A stretch of 64,000 nucleotides of DNA from Microglena sp. YARC (taxonomy: Eukaryota; Chlorophyta; Chlorophyceae; Chlamydomonadales; Chlamydomonadaceae), in contig CM039462.1 in assembly GCA_022414725.1 (NCBI GenBank), positions 730,385 to 794,384 on the forward strand, given 5' to 3'. Both the position numbers and the translations under genes were made by a program. The notes beneath the pieces were generated by a model, which saw nothing but the letters and a program-made list of their open reading frames with translations, had not been told where the DNA came from and did not search any database. This document shows, piece by piece, positions 51,062-61,660 of this stretch (positions are counted from its first letter, which is position 1; every line of letters starts with the position of its first letter).

Positions 51062-51637
51062 GTGTACAACACCTGCAAGCAAACACCCCTAACGAATACA
51101 CGGCGTTATTCCACCACAAACAAATGCAAATTCTCCATCAATAATCGTAAGGCTATTGCGAGCTGCATTGACAAGCAGTGCACAGATTCAAACGTAATAT
51201 CACAGCGGAGCACGCAAACATGTTCCTCTTGTCCAGTATTGGGTTTGCGCTATGCCGCATTCCTATTGCGACCACAGGCAAGCCAGGAGCAAACCCGTCT
51301 CGTCATAGCTTCCCTAGTTGCCGCGCAATTCATCGTCTTCATCGCCACGTACGGCATGTGCCGTATCACGATGGACACAGAGAAGCAGTCGCCATCCTCG
51401 ATGCACGCTCGAGGTGGACGATGATCTTACCTGGCACCCGTCGCGAGGATTGCTGGAGACATGGTCCGACGCCGTGGGAGAAACGTGTGCACGTATATGC
51501 TGCAATAGAGATGATCGCACTTTCCTCGCTACAATGGTGTCTATTCTTTCTCAAGGAACGAAATTGATTGATGCCGCCAAAAATCATAAGTCGAGACGAC
51601 TTAAAAATGCGCAACAAAGCTCCGTTGCCGTCTGATA
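51062..51637 (+). CDS. Membrane protein, one frameshift
   Basis: The frame 51062-51424 carries a transmembrane helix (LVIASLVAAQFIVFIATYGM, about residues 81-100). A second frame continues after a shift at about 51410-51420 (DDDLTWHPSRGLLETWSDAV...LSQGTKLIDAAKNHKSRRLK) to 51637. About 190 residues in total. No family was recognised. Confidence 0.4.
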
Positions 51638-52015
51638 AAGTCTAGCGACCCACAAGATCAGCAACTCCAGCGTCAAGCTCTGCGCTGCAACCTCGCAAGC
51701 GTCAAAAACGACCGAAGAACTCATCATGCGGGGGACGTTCGATACCAATCGGAGAAACCCCCTACTACCAATTTGTTCGGCGCCATACCGATTACCTTGC
51801 GCCGCTCGTAAGTAGTCAGGAAGGAAGACGACAGAATGACGAAAGAAGACATTCAAATAAAGCCAGTAAAGTAATTTCTCTCTGTTGTTCCGATAGTTTT
51901 TTGCCTTTATACAACTGTTTTCTTTACAAACTGTTTTCCGTGCCGGGACAGCTTTCCGATTGCGAAGAACACGACCTGAAACTGACAGACTTCCCTTTCC
52001 CACGACATTCATCCA
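51638..52015. other. No confident gene
   Basis: Open frames exist on both strands (minus 51584-52012, 142 residues; plus to about 51820). Neither has a convincing start or composition. Confidence 0.35.
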
Positions 52016-52460
52016 ATGCCAGCAACAACATCCTTAGGAAGAATCCGAGACAGGCATTCCGTGGCAGCATCCTTAGGGAGAATCCGCAGGCAACAAACAT
52101 TCTTAGAGATCCTATCGAGACAGCATCCGATCAGCACCATCTCTTATGAGGAATCCGTGGCAGCGCATCCTTAGGAGAATCCGCGTCAGGCATCCTTAGA
52201 AAAGATCTCTCCGCGACCAGGGCATCTTTGCTAGAATTATCGCGGACAGTGCATCCTTAGAAGAATCCGCGACAACAACATCCTTAGGAAATCCTTGGCA
52301 GCATCCTTAGGAGAATCCCAAAAGAAAAACAAAGCAATTCCTAAATAAGGAGAAATATTCCGCGGGCAGCATCCTCACAATCCAAGAAGCCAATAACAGA
52401 ACAAAAAAAAAAGCAGCATCCCTAGGAGAATCCGCGCAGCATCCTTAGGGAAATCCGCGG
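52016..52460. repeat. Degenerate tandem array (catccttaggagaatccgcg)
   Basis: About fifteen diverged copies of a 22-30 base unit, core catccttagraraatcc followed by (g)cgrcag. Spacing is irregular and several units are damaged. No constant reading frame. Confidence 0.85.
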
Positions 52461-52620
52461 CAAGGCTGAAGCGACCTCCACCTGCTTTCAGAACGTGTCC
52501 CACCGTTCGCAAAAGTACAAAGAACTTCAGGTCGCGTCTACTTGATGAAGAAAACAGAGGAAATCCGCCCACCCATCGTTCATCATCGTTGTTGCGGGCT
52601 GCTGCACGTGGGCAAGGGGA

Positions 52621-52899
52621 TTGTGTTGCCCGAGGCACGAACACGTCGTACCGATGTTCTTCGACATGAAACTGCTCATAAGAATTCCGGTCGTCGGTGA
52701 TGCTCTCGAAGATGAGCAGCGTTCCTTGACGGCAGCGACGTCTGCAGTTGCGACATTCAAGTACAAACGCTTGCTCTTCGTTGCTGACCAGATGAAGACT
52801 GCGACGAACGAGCGAACTATGAACATCATGTTGTCACAGCATCGCAAAAAACGCATTCATCGTGCGACGCAAAATCTTCAAATTACAAGTACATATTAA
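52621..52899 (+). CDS. Hypothetical protein
   Basis: 92 residues with well-formed composition (MFFDMKLLIRIPVVGDALED; LTAATSAVATFKYKRLLFVA). It may begin upstream in another frame, since ATG 52654 is internal. No family was recognised. Confidence 0.35.
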   Translation: MCCPRHEHVVPMFFDMKLLIRIPVVGDALEDEQRSLTAATSAVATFKYKRLLFVADQMKTATNERTMNIMLSQHRKKRIHRATQNLQITSTY

Positions 52900-52923
52900 T
52901 GTATTAGTAATTCTTTTGTTAAA

Positions 52924-53136
52924 ATGGAAGTCCCTTTACACTCACTAACCAGACTTCATCAACGCAGTCCTCCAAGGCTTGCCACACCATGCGACGGCCA
53001 CGAAAAACAATGTCTGACACATAATTCCTACTATTTACAAGAATACGCTGTCATGGACTGGAAAAACACCCAACCCGAAGTAGACATCATTAATGATCTA
53101 GATTGTGTAAACGCGCAGTCGCCAACAAGACAATAA
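52924..53136 (+). CDS. Hypothetical small protein
   Basis: 70 residues from ATG 52924, preceded by an AT-rich stretch. Polar, no motif. First of three successive plus-strand small frames. Confidence 0.35.
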   Translation: MEVPLHSLTRLHQRSPPRLATPCDGHEKQCLTHNSYYLQEYAVMDWKNTQPEVDIINDLDCVNAQSPTRQ

Positions 53137-53151
53137 AGGACTAATACTACC

Positions 53152-53560
53152 TTGTCCGGAGCAACCAACCAGTGCACAAAAATGATGCACTCCGAGAATT
53201 CTACCAAACGAGGAAGTCTCCCAAAACAAAAAATCGAAATCTGCGCCAACGAGTTGAGGTTTGTCGATAGCCTCCTGCTTCAGTACTCCAACAGCGATCG
53301 ACAACAATTCGTGCCCACCACGCTGACGGCAGAAACATTGCCGCGAATAACTCCAACATATTTTGCAGATTCGTGCTGACCGTTCGAGAAAACCTACCAC
53401 CAAACACACGAGGCACAAAGAAGGAATCTCAAACTTCGCAACCGCATTCAAAAAAACTCTTCCACCCAACGAAGAACACCTGCATCATTTGGCATACCAT
53501 AACACGCACACAGACACAGCTGTTCCATCTGCCGTTCTACTCAACAACAAAATGCAATGA
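53152..53560 (+). CDS. Hypothetical protein, one frameshift
   Basis: The frame 53152-53379 (MSGATNQCTKMMHSENSTKR; ELRFVDSLLLQYSNSDRQQF) continues into 53363-53560 after a shift at about 53365-53375. About 135 residues, basic C-terminus. Its stop overlaps the next start (atgcaATGA region at 53557). Confidence 0.4.
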
Positions 53561-53784
53561 TTGACGACCCAGAGACTGAAAAAGGCACGGTTCGAGTTCG
53601 CACGCAACACAGTACCCACGAGAAGCGCAAAAAACACAAAAAGTCGAAACTGCCGTCAAACGCGCGTACAAAATTGAACCTCACGGTTATTATAGCGGCA
53701 ATACACAAAGCCAGTCAAATGAAGAACCGACGACGCATACATTATACAGTCGAGACACAAATTGTGGACATTGATACCCGTTGA
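53557..53784 (+). CDS. Hypothetical basic protein
   Basis: 75 residues from ATG 53557, overlapping the previous stop. Lys/Arg/His-rich centre (HEKRKKHKKSKLPSNARTKL), suggesting nucleic-acid binding, followed by LNLTVIIAAIHKASQ. No family was recognised. Confidence 0.4.
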   Translation: MIDDPETEKGTVRVRTQHSTHEKRKKHKKSKLPSNARTKLNLTVIIAAIHKASQMKNRRRIHYTVETQIVDIDTR

Positions 53785-53865
53785 ATAATCGAGTAAGATA
53801 GGCGATTACATTTTGTGCCATTATATCGTATTTCAGCAGTTATTGTAAGGCTGTACCAAATGTTC

Positions 53866-54099
53866 CTAACTGCATGATATGCGAACAATGACGAAGAATA
53901 TTATCGAGTAAGTTTCCACGATATTGAGTCGATTTCCTCCTACCAGACCCTTTCCCCCTTGAAAGTCCTCTACATTGATAGGCTTGAGCAATGGCATCCT
54001 TACTGCACGCACAATCTCTTTAGCATCGAACGTAAAGACATTTTTGGCGTTGTCTTTGTAAACGATAGACCCGGCATTAGCGGGGAAGAAACCTAACAC
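53866..54099 (-). CDS. Hypothetical protein fragment
   Basis: 77 residues (YKDNAKNVFTFDAKEIVRAV; PINVEDFQGGKGLVGGNRLN) with natural composition. The start is weak (TTG/ATG-poor) and upstream frames are broken, so it is probably a fragment of a longer gene. Confidence 0.35.
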   Translation of the reverse strand: MLGFFPANAGSIVYKDNAKNVFTFDAKEIVRAVRMPLLKPINVEDFQGGKGLVGGNRLNIVETYSIIFFVIVRISCS

Positions 54100-54566
54100 G
54101 ACCTTGGGAGGGGGACATCATTGTAAACAGTAGCCTATTCCAAAGGGAAAGCGTAGAAAGCAAACAGATTTATCTTGAACATTATTTGGCTTTTACAGAA
54201 ACTTCCAGAGCTGATTGGGAGACATAACAAATGCAAATCAAAAAAAATGCCGATATAATTTAAAAATATCAAAAATGAGTACTTAGGCACTCCGAATGTT
54301 ATCAACTATTCCAGTCATTCCCAATCGTAGTAATCATCATACAATATGCACACTAATGATGTTTACTGTATTCATACAGCCAAGTGTATATCCAGCTCGA
54401 CCACCAATGAATCAATCAAATGCAAACCCATAGAAGCGTAGAAACGTTGCCGCTTACGCGACTGAGCCACAAAAATACCCGCATAAAGTGTTCCACAACG
54501 TCTATCCACCAACAAATCGATTATTAGTATAGTAGAGCAGATCCATCAGTCTAGGAAAATAAACCG
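54100..54566. other. AT-rich spacer without recognisable gene
   Basis: Short frames only; nothing distinctive. Confidence 0.4.
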
Positions 54567-55600
54567 ATGTGCGACGGCAACTTTGAACAATATCCGTCTT
54601 TGGGGGATGCAAGGACAAGCGGTGTCCAGTTCAGGGATGTCTGTATGCCCTCTGCGGGCATAGGGGAACGTGCGCAAATCACCACAGCGGACGCGGACGC
54701 CTTCAATTCAGAATTCTTCATGTCCACCCTAGTAGAACCAACCGCCGATCCCCTTTTGCAACCAGCAGTCGTTCAGCACATGCTAAGCTGAGACTTTCAT
54801 CGGACAAACACCAGCACACGCCGATAGCCGGGGCACTCGCCAAACACGTCGGATATGAGCTCCACCACGAAGGCCGTGCGAGGCCGAATCGCACACGTTG
54901 TTATCATGCGAGAAATGCAAGGGGCTGCCTTAATTCGCCCGTCCGCGACGCGCCTGTGGATCACCTCCTCACGCCGTACTCCCTAGCATCCGAAGAAAAC
55001 CGAGCCACGCGAACACGGACAACCCTGTACTACTTGTCCGGTACTACTCGATACCGAATCATCAATTGAAGAAGAGGCACCTGTGACCCAGGTGTACACG
55101 ATCGCCCGGGTCATCCCGTCCTTCCGTTCAGCGTGGCAGAAGACCAAGGGTGATACCGGAACGTCGTCTTGAAAAGGCGCGCGAAAAACCTCCGTGCCCA
55201 CCCGGTGACACTCGTTCAACGATATAAGCAATCCAAATTCAGAGAAGGTGTCGGCAGCATAAGACTTCATGCTAAGACTTTGCAAGGACTCGCAAGCCAC
55301 GACGTCGCGACCATGTGTATCAGTTACCCCCGGCCTTCACCAGTCCCACCAACGCGTAGGCATGAACTGCTCAATCCGCTCACGCCACTGGGAAAGCAAG
55401 ACTCCTTGTGGACTACGATTAACGTCTTGCACGCTAGATCAAGGCTATCTTCAGAGCTACGACAGTTTTTCCACCACCACAGCAACGTGATGATGCGCCA
55501 GCCACCCTTGGGTCCGTGGGCACGCTCAAGGAAGGAAAAAACCACGGATTCCTGAACGGACGCAACTGCCCGATTAACGGGTACCCGGGCACCACCACCA
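54567..55600 (+). pseudogene. Decayed plus-strand gene
   Basis: ATG 54567 opens MCDGNFEQYPSLGDARTSGV for 74 residues. Further protein-like pieces follow in other frames: VRGRIAHVVIMREMQGAALI (about 54877), EEEAPVTQVYTIARVIPSFR (about 55071) and GKQDSLWTTINVLHARSRLS (about 55390). At least three frameshifts. No family was recognised. Confidence 0.35.
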
Positions 55601-56181
55601 GCATCGTCACAGTGGAAGTAGTCGTCGGAGTTGGATCGGGTGGGTGGGGTGGATTACCGAACCGCTCAAAGACCGTAGTATTTCGGAAGAATCAACTCAG
55701 TATCTGAAGAACGGAACAAAGGGAACGAACAGGGGCACACGCAAAAAAAATCCTGCCCGAAGCTGCAATGGGAGCATTTGAGATCCTCCCTAATATGTAA
55801 TATCTCGCATCCGAATCGCATCCAACGGAACATGTACCCATCGACACGCAAGATAGTACCAACAATTTACGATGCATTAAAGTTAGACCATCCCTTTTTT
55901 ATATATTATAACCATTAATAGCTTAAACTCAAGAAGAGTCTTATCAGAAGATGTGTGTGTAAGAAGAACCCAACTTAGTCGGGGTCTGGGGGACATGTCC
56001 AAAAACATAATTCCCTTGTCACGAGTGTATTTTCGGAAAGGCAAACGAGGGCAACTCCGACTCCCCCTTATTTTGCAGCTGCTGACGGTTCTCCTACCCA
56101 AAATTTTTTCTTTTGACAAAAAACTGTATCTACTACACAGTCAGCTTGGACTACTGCCAGAAACCTCCTCCTCGTATTACC

Positions 56182-56290
56182 TCTACAATGTCAGCGGAAA
56201 CAGTAAAATGAAAAACATCCCAATTAAACGGTATAAGGCGTCGACAGACGTTAAAGTGTACGAGTGATGGTCCTACACAAAATGCCCGTC
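56182..56290 (+). mobile_element. Fragment of the second mariner-like family
   Basis: ctacaatgtcagcggaaacagtaaaatgaaa matches 3352-3380 and 40738-40770. gatggtcctacacaaaatg matches 3499-3517. Confidence 0.6.
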
Positions 56291-56796
56291 CAGCAAAGAA
56301 ACCTCCTTTCATGACGCATTGCACATCAACAAAGGACCCCGTGTTCTTTGGCCCCACGGTACCGGGAAGAGCGATCGCTTTAAGTGCGGCTGGTCCTTCA
56401 ATGGACACTCTCGAAAGATACGACAAAAGAACGATACGGAGTCTGCAGGATGGATGCCGTGATCTAAAAAGAACCACGAATATTCTCGATTAACATCCTC
56501 CAATTTGTTGATTCAAAATCGTATTGTGTGTGTTCCACTGCCCTGTGTGGGTTGCTACACCAAGGTTACACCGTAGTGTGCCGTACACGAAGCGGTTTCA
56601 GTTTAGTATTCCGTTGACTGTATTGAAAAAGTTGTCTGAAATCTTTCACAGACAATGCACACAATCTATCGATATCTTTCTTTTTTCCACTAGATATAAT
56701 CCGCCATGTCTTAGCATATCTTAAATTCCTTAACAGTCTTTCAATTCCAAAGTTGCCCCGTCTTCTTTTTTTTTTTCGTTATTATCTTCTTATCTT

Positions 56797-56991
56797 TCAT
56801 GTATTATTACCAGAAGAATAGTATAACCAGATGTTTTTTATTGAAGTACTCAATTGGATTTTGGTCGGCGTCAAGCATGAACTGAGAGAAGCGAACGCTT
56901 CGATATCTTCGACCGTCCTGCAAATCCCGAGTACTCGTTTACATTTCCGTTTTGCGTCAAAACACGCAATAAAAGGGACGGACGTAGCCAT
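56797..56991 (-). CDS. Hypothetical short frame
   Basis: 64 residues from ATG 56991 (MATSVPFIACFDAKRKCKRV) with natural composition and an AT-rich flank. No family was recognised; it may be a fragment. Confidence 0.3.
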   Translation of the reverse strand: MATSVPFIACFDAKRKCKRVLGICRTVEDIEAFASLSSCLTPTKIQLSTSIKNIWLYYSSGNNT

Positions 56992-56999
56992 TGAAGGAC

Positions 57000-59391
57000 T
57001 TTGACAATTTGGTCATAAATGACCCTTTTCGTTCTCAAAAGGACACGTCGATTTTCAAGATCTTAGACAATGGAACTTGACTTATATCTCATCTCGAATT
57101 CCTCCCACAACAGGAGCGAACATGCGACAGTCATGCAAGAATCCGAAATAACCACTAAAACAATTGTGGGGGTATTGAAATCATAATTTGTTTATTTTTA
57201 TGTAGGTACCCATGAAGTAATAAAAAAGAATCTCCTTTTGACTGAAAACTCGCTCGTGTGCTGCGCGTCAGGAGCTCATTTTGAAAATACATTCAAAGTA
57301 CATAATACTTTATTCTGAGGATTGCTTTTGGAACTACCGATAAACCTAGACGATTATGTTTAGGGGGTATCATAATACACTTATGAATCGCAATAGTATA
57401 ATACGCCGCGGATAATGATATGAATAGCTGACACGGTCGAGTACATATGACTTTGACTGAATCATGGGAGGGTGAGAGCATGGCGACAGCCAAAGGTTTT
57501 TCGACGATGAGATGAATCATGATATTATCGCCAATGATTTTCTTGGATTTGTATTTAAAGTATCTTTCTCAAAACAAGTGTAAAAGAACAGTGTGTTCTC
57601 CTTACAACTCCCTCAACATGACCTTGACAAACGACAATCACAATAGAAAGATACCGGCGCGCGTTTCTAAAAACCGTCTGTAGTCACGGATACGCAGTCA
57701 ACTCAACGAAAGAAGCCACCCCCAAGATCGATTCAACATCTCCAACACAACCACCTAAGAAGTCTCCCATTTTGTAGCCTCTGCCCCGTCGTCGTGTCCT
57801 GACGATGTCTTAGGATTTTCCAAGCGCTACGCTGAGAAACACCTGAAGTTTGTGAGAAACAACAAACTAACTACTACTACTACTACTACTACTACTTCAC
57901 ACTACAGGAAGCCGCCTCAGTTAAGCAGTATTACAAACAGAGGCAGCCCACAGGGGAATCTTCTTCCTCTAGAATATTCCTGAACAAGCACACGATCGCC
58001 GATGTCGATAGCAGAGGGATCCAACCGGGACTGGAACTGCTACCACTCGAAGATCAAGAGAAGCAAGTTACACGACTTGTCACGCAAGCAACATTAGTGC
58101 CGCAGCCGACGCTACCTCCTGGTTGAAGCGTTTCAGAGAGTGACCGGCAGCGCGTGCCGTCTGCAAGAGGACATGCGTATCAGCGTTACATTATATGTTA
58201 AAGTCTCTACTTGACACCGCGAGGGTGCATGAGACTCTGTGCTTTAAACAAAAAGAAAAAAGGGGGCACCCACAAAGCAAAAACCCATAACATCAGGGGT
58301 TGTCGAGGACAAACAAAACCAAACTCCCAACCACCTTTTGTGGCGTAGGTATTAAACCCCTTAGAGCAGGACCCAGATCTCAACCACTTACGTGGCGGGT
58401 AAGAAGCTAACAAATTGAGAAGTCTCAAGGAAGAAAAAAAAAAAGGGGATAATAAAATTACGGTGCCACTAAGCAGTCAGGGCTTCCTGTCTTGCTCTTC
58501 TACAAGTAAGAAAAGATAGTCGGCTAGGTTGCCCAAAAAGACTTAGTGCCCATTTCCATTCATGAAAGTTTCTGAGCCGTTGTACGACACGGACTTCTCT
58601 TCCGCACGACAGACTGACGGATCTTTGATATTCCACACGGCTGCTCACTGGACCTGTCGCTAGTCGTGCTCCGAGGTTGTTATGCACGCATCTAATCCAG
58701 CGGACGCATCCGTGCAGAGACCGGGCCTCCTTTTGCACTTCCCAATGAGGTAGGACGCAAAGTATGTTCTAAGTGGTTTACCCTACGAACCACCTTCCAC
58801 ATCTGTTATTACAGCCCCCTTTTGGTTGTATTAAAAAGGTCGCACGCGAGTGCGCCCGCTATCATCCGCTTCCGACATCGACACAAAATGGTGTTTCGAT
58901 GGTAATATCAGGAGAGAGAATGGAAACCTCCCGGAACCTCCTCCCGGAACCTCCTCCCGACAAAAGCGACAGAGCTTCGGGCGCTGCTCACCTGCGTGCG
59001 CATAGGAGCGAAGCAACTCGCAGAAATCAGCGAAATACCGAAGGGCGTTGTTTACGAAGGATGTCATGCGCACTGCACTTACACATTGTTGCGCAGGTAC
59101 CGATGAGAGGAAGCGCAAACCACCATGAATTGTTTGTCAACCAAAAATAGAATGTTTATAATTATAATGTGTATATATAAGATTTGAGTTATGAAATACT
59201 TATCAAGCCAAAACCTCCTGTCCCACAACATTGTAAGCAAAACACTCCGCCCAAAAAAGAAATATGTCACCTTTGTGTCCATTCAATGGGGGTTCATCCG
59301 ACACATTGACATGATTCTAGAGGGCGCTTTGTCACCGAGTGGACATCCAACACGAACTCAAAACATGTTGGACCAGTTATAGGCATTCGGT
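57000..59391. other. Long stretch without recognisable genes
   Basis: Only frames shorter than 130 residues with no consistent composition. It contains a (cta)n microsatellite at 57871-57896. Confidence 0.4.
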
Positions 59392-59595
59392 ATGTTTGAT
59401 TGGCTGTCACAAATTTTTAAGATTTTTTGCACCTTAAACAAACAAAGAAATTTCCAATACGATCCTGTTGCGTCCAAACTGAACTTTGAGTCCACCAGAC
59501 GAGATGTCAATGAATTGGATAGAGATAATACAGTCAGTATCGGGAAATTATTGTCAGAGTGTAATATCCAAATAAAGGTTCGGGCACAGGCATGA
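59392..59595 (+). CDS. Hypothetical small protein
   Basis: 67 residues from ATG 59392 (MFDWLSQIFKIFCTLNKQRN; RRDVNELDRDNTVSIGKLLS), helical, AT-rich. No family was recognised. Confidence 0.35.
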   Translation: MFDWLSQIFKIFCTLNKQRNFQYDPVASKLNFESTRRDVNELDRDNTVSIGKLLSECNIQIKVRAQA

Positions 59596-60087
59596 TTGCC
59601 ATGTTTCATTAATGTCTGCCCCCACAGAGTTGACTTTCTCTACGTTCCATTACGAGAGAGCGAACGAGCTGCACGTCTCCCCCCCGAATCGCCTCTGAAA
59701 TATCGTCTGTTATCTTGGGGGCGGAGTAAATGTTGTACTCACCAACACTGCTCTTATCCATTTCGGTTGTCAGAGACGCCAATGCCGACTCGATAGATTT
59801 ATTATAAATTCATATTTGGAGTCCAGTAGTAGATCATTGAAAAGACGCGCGCAACCAGCGAGGTACTCTGCGATGGAGGCGTCCATCAACGCGGAGCGCC
59901 ACCTCAGACTGCGCGCCATCTCAGGGGAGGGAGGGACGACACGCGGAAAAAGGAATCACGGAGCGCGAGCTGTTCTCACGGTACACGCGCACTACTGCCT
60001 AGAAACTTATTCGAACCTTCCATCCCTATCTCTCAGATGATGCGGAAATAAAAAAATGAAGGGACAACTCGAAGGTTGCAGAAGTAG

Positions 60088-60152
60088 AACGACTGATGTT
60101 CGTAAACACAGAAGTTTTTAACACACCCACCCAAGTCAGCGACCAAAAAATC
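60088..60152 (-). mobile_element. Fragment of the second mariner-like family
   Basis: The reverse complement of 60088-60145 matches 40826-40880 (tggtcgctgacttgggtgtg; cttctgtgtttacgaacatc). Confidence 0.8.
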
Positions 60153-61271
60153 TCTCTCACGGACACAACTCAGAGGAAGCGCGTCTAAAATCTGTCTCTT
60201 CATTTTTTCATTTTTTATCCTCGAGCGAAATCGATACCGCCGCCTGCATACACTTTGAACACACCCGTAGAACCGTGGATAAGCCGCGATAAGGCTGTTC
60301 GTGGTTGTTCAATGCAAGACAGTCGTCCATCCCAAACATGCTCTGAGTGGACACAGCCTTAGGAAAAACCGCCTGGACCTCCTGAGCGATCCACCCAAGC
60401 TTTGAGCGGTCGTTTACGAACCTGATCGGGCGTGTACACTCCTTACGCCAAGAAAATCGACGCAAAGGGACTTCCGCGGACAATCTCATAGCACCGCTCG
60501 AGGTCGGGCGTTGCAATGTTCTGCCTTTATACGAACGTCCAGATGTAACAGTCCAGGTGCTAGAAGAGGGCTTAAGCCGCCACTGTCGTGCACGAGCTGT
60601 AACGAAAACGCAGGCTTCGGGCCCTAGCTAAACGTCTCCCCCACCCCAGTCGCCCAGAGAGAACTCATAGAACCAGGACACAGCGACCGCGGAGGTGCCT
60701 GGAGTGGATACCCCTACCCCAAGACGCGTGACAGGAGACAGGTATCGTGTCGAAGCGACAAGAAAGAATGGGACTCCCGACAGGGTTACCAGAACAATCG
60801 CGAAAACCTGCCCCACTCTAGCAGACACGCGAGTTTCCGTCTCCGAAAGAGGGGACACGCGAACCGGGTCAGCACAATTCGAAACCGGGAGGACGGCAAC
60901 GAGGGGGGGACCGAGTCACGGTTATCACCGCGCCTTGTTAACGGGGTATGGGGTAGTCGCGTAAGTCCGGTGTCGACAACTTGCCAGCTCTCCCCATCAG
61001 AGGACCGCCCCAAGTACCACGAAACACCGCGGCACCCCGTATGAGGAGGAGATGATCGGAGAAATCGAGAGTTATGCACCCAGCGTGATCGGTCCGTAAG
61101 GCCCACGATGTCCACCCACTCCCCTGTGAAGGCAATGCACCAGTATTGGTAACGAAACCCGACATCGGAGAGGAGAGACCTGTTAACAGCCTCGAACGAC
61201 AGGAGACGAAACCCAACGTGTTTCGCTATACAACCCCAACAAGTTCAACTTATCAAATACGCACGCAATAT

Positions 61272-61301
61272 CGATGACGATGACGATGACGACGACGACG
61301 A
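61272..61301. repeat. Microsatellite (gat/gac)n
   Basis: Simple trinucleotide run gatgacgatgacgacgacgac. Confidence 0.9.
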
Positions 61302-61430
61302 GCAGAGACTGTATACGACCCGTTCCCGTACGCAAGATTGCTCAATGTCATGCTGAGGCGGGTGGTAACGCTACTGGCGGCCACTCCAATCTGTTAGCAG
61401 TTATAGAAGACATGCTTAACGCGTTATTGC

Positions 61431-61460
61431 TACTACACTACTACTACTACTACTACTACT
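61431..61460. repeat. Microsatellite (cta)n
   Basis: Simple trinucleotide run; a similar one is at 57871-57896. Confidence 0.9.
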
Positions 61461-61660
61461 TCTTGCCCCATGATACTACGCCACCGTGTTTCCGAAAGGA
61501 CACTTAATGAGGCCTTCGGGCTGGAAGGAGTAGAGGCTCGCGCCTTTAACATCAATACGCGGAAGACTAAGGTTACCTCCGTCCATGAGCCAAATGTTCT
61601 CCTTTAAAGTGTAAGAAGTTTTGCCTTGAACTAAGAACCGATTGTAGTGAGGGACCATGA

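Larger units (their letters stand above)
60208..61660 (-). pseudogene. Fibre-like protein remnant with C-terminal Peptidase S74-type chaperone domain
   Basis: The C-terminal frame 60208-60516 contains VPLRRFSWRKECTRPIRFVN, then RSKLGWIAQEVQAVFPKAV and a CLALNNHEQ...CSKCMQAAVSISLE stretch. This is the intramolecular chaperone (Peptidase_S74) pattern of self-cleaving tail-fibre proteins (GxIAQEVExVFPE). Upstream minus-strand pieces in other frames fit a fibre shaft or head: GVSTPGTSAVAVSWFYEFSL (about 60670-60730), GALPSQG and IVGLTDRSRWVHNSRFLR (about 61040-61110), and MDGGNLSLPRIDVKGASLYS (about 61530-61590). The pieces are broken by several shifts and stops. The Ser-Lys catalytic dyad of active S74 domains is not evident. 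Confidence 0.6.
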
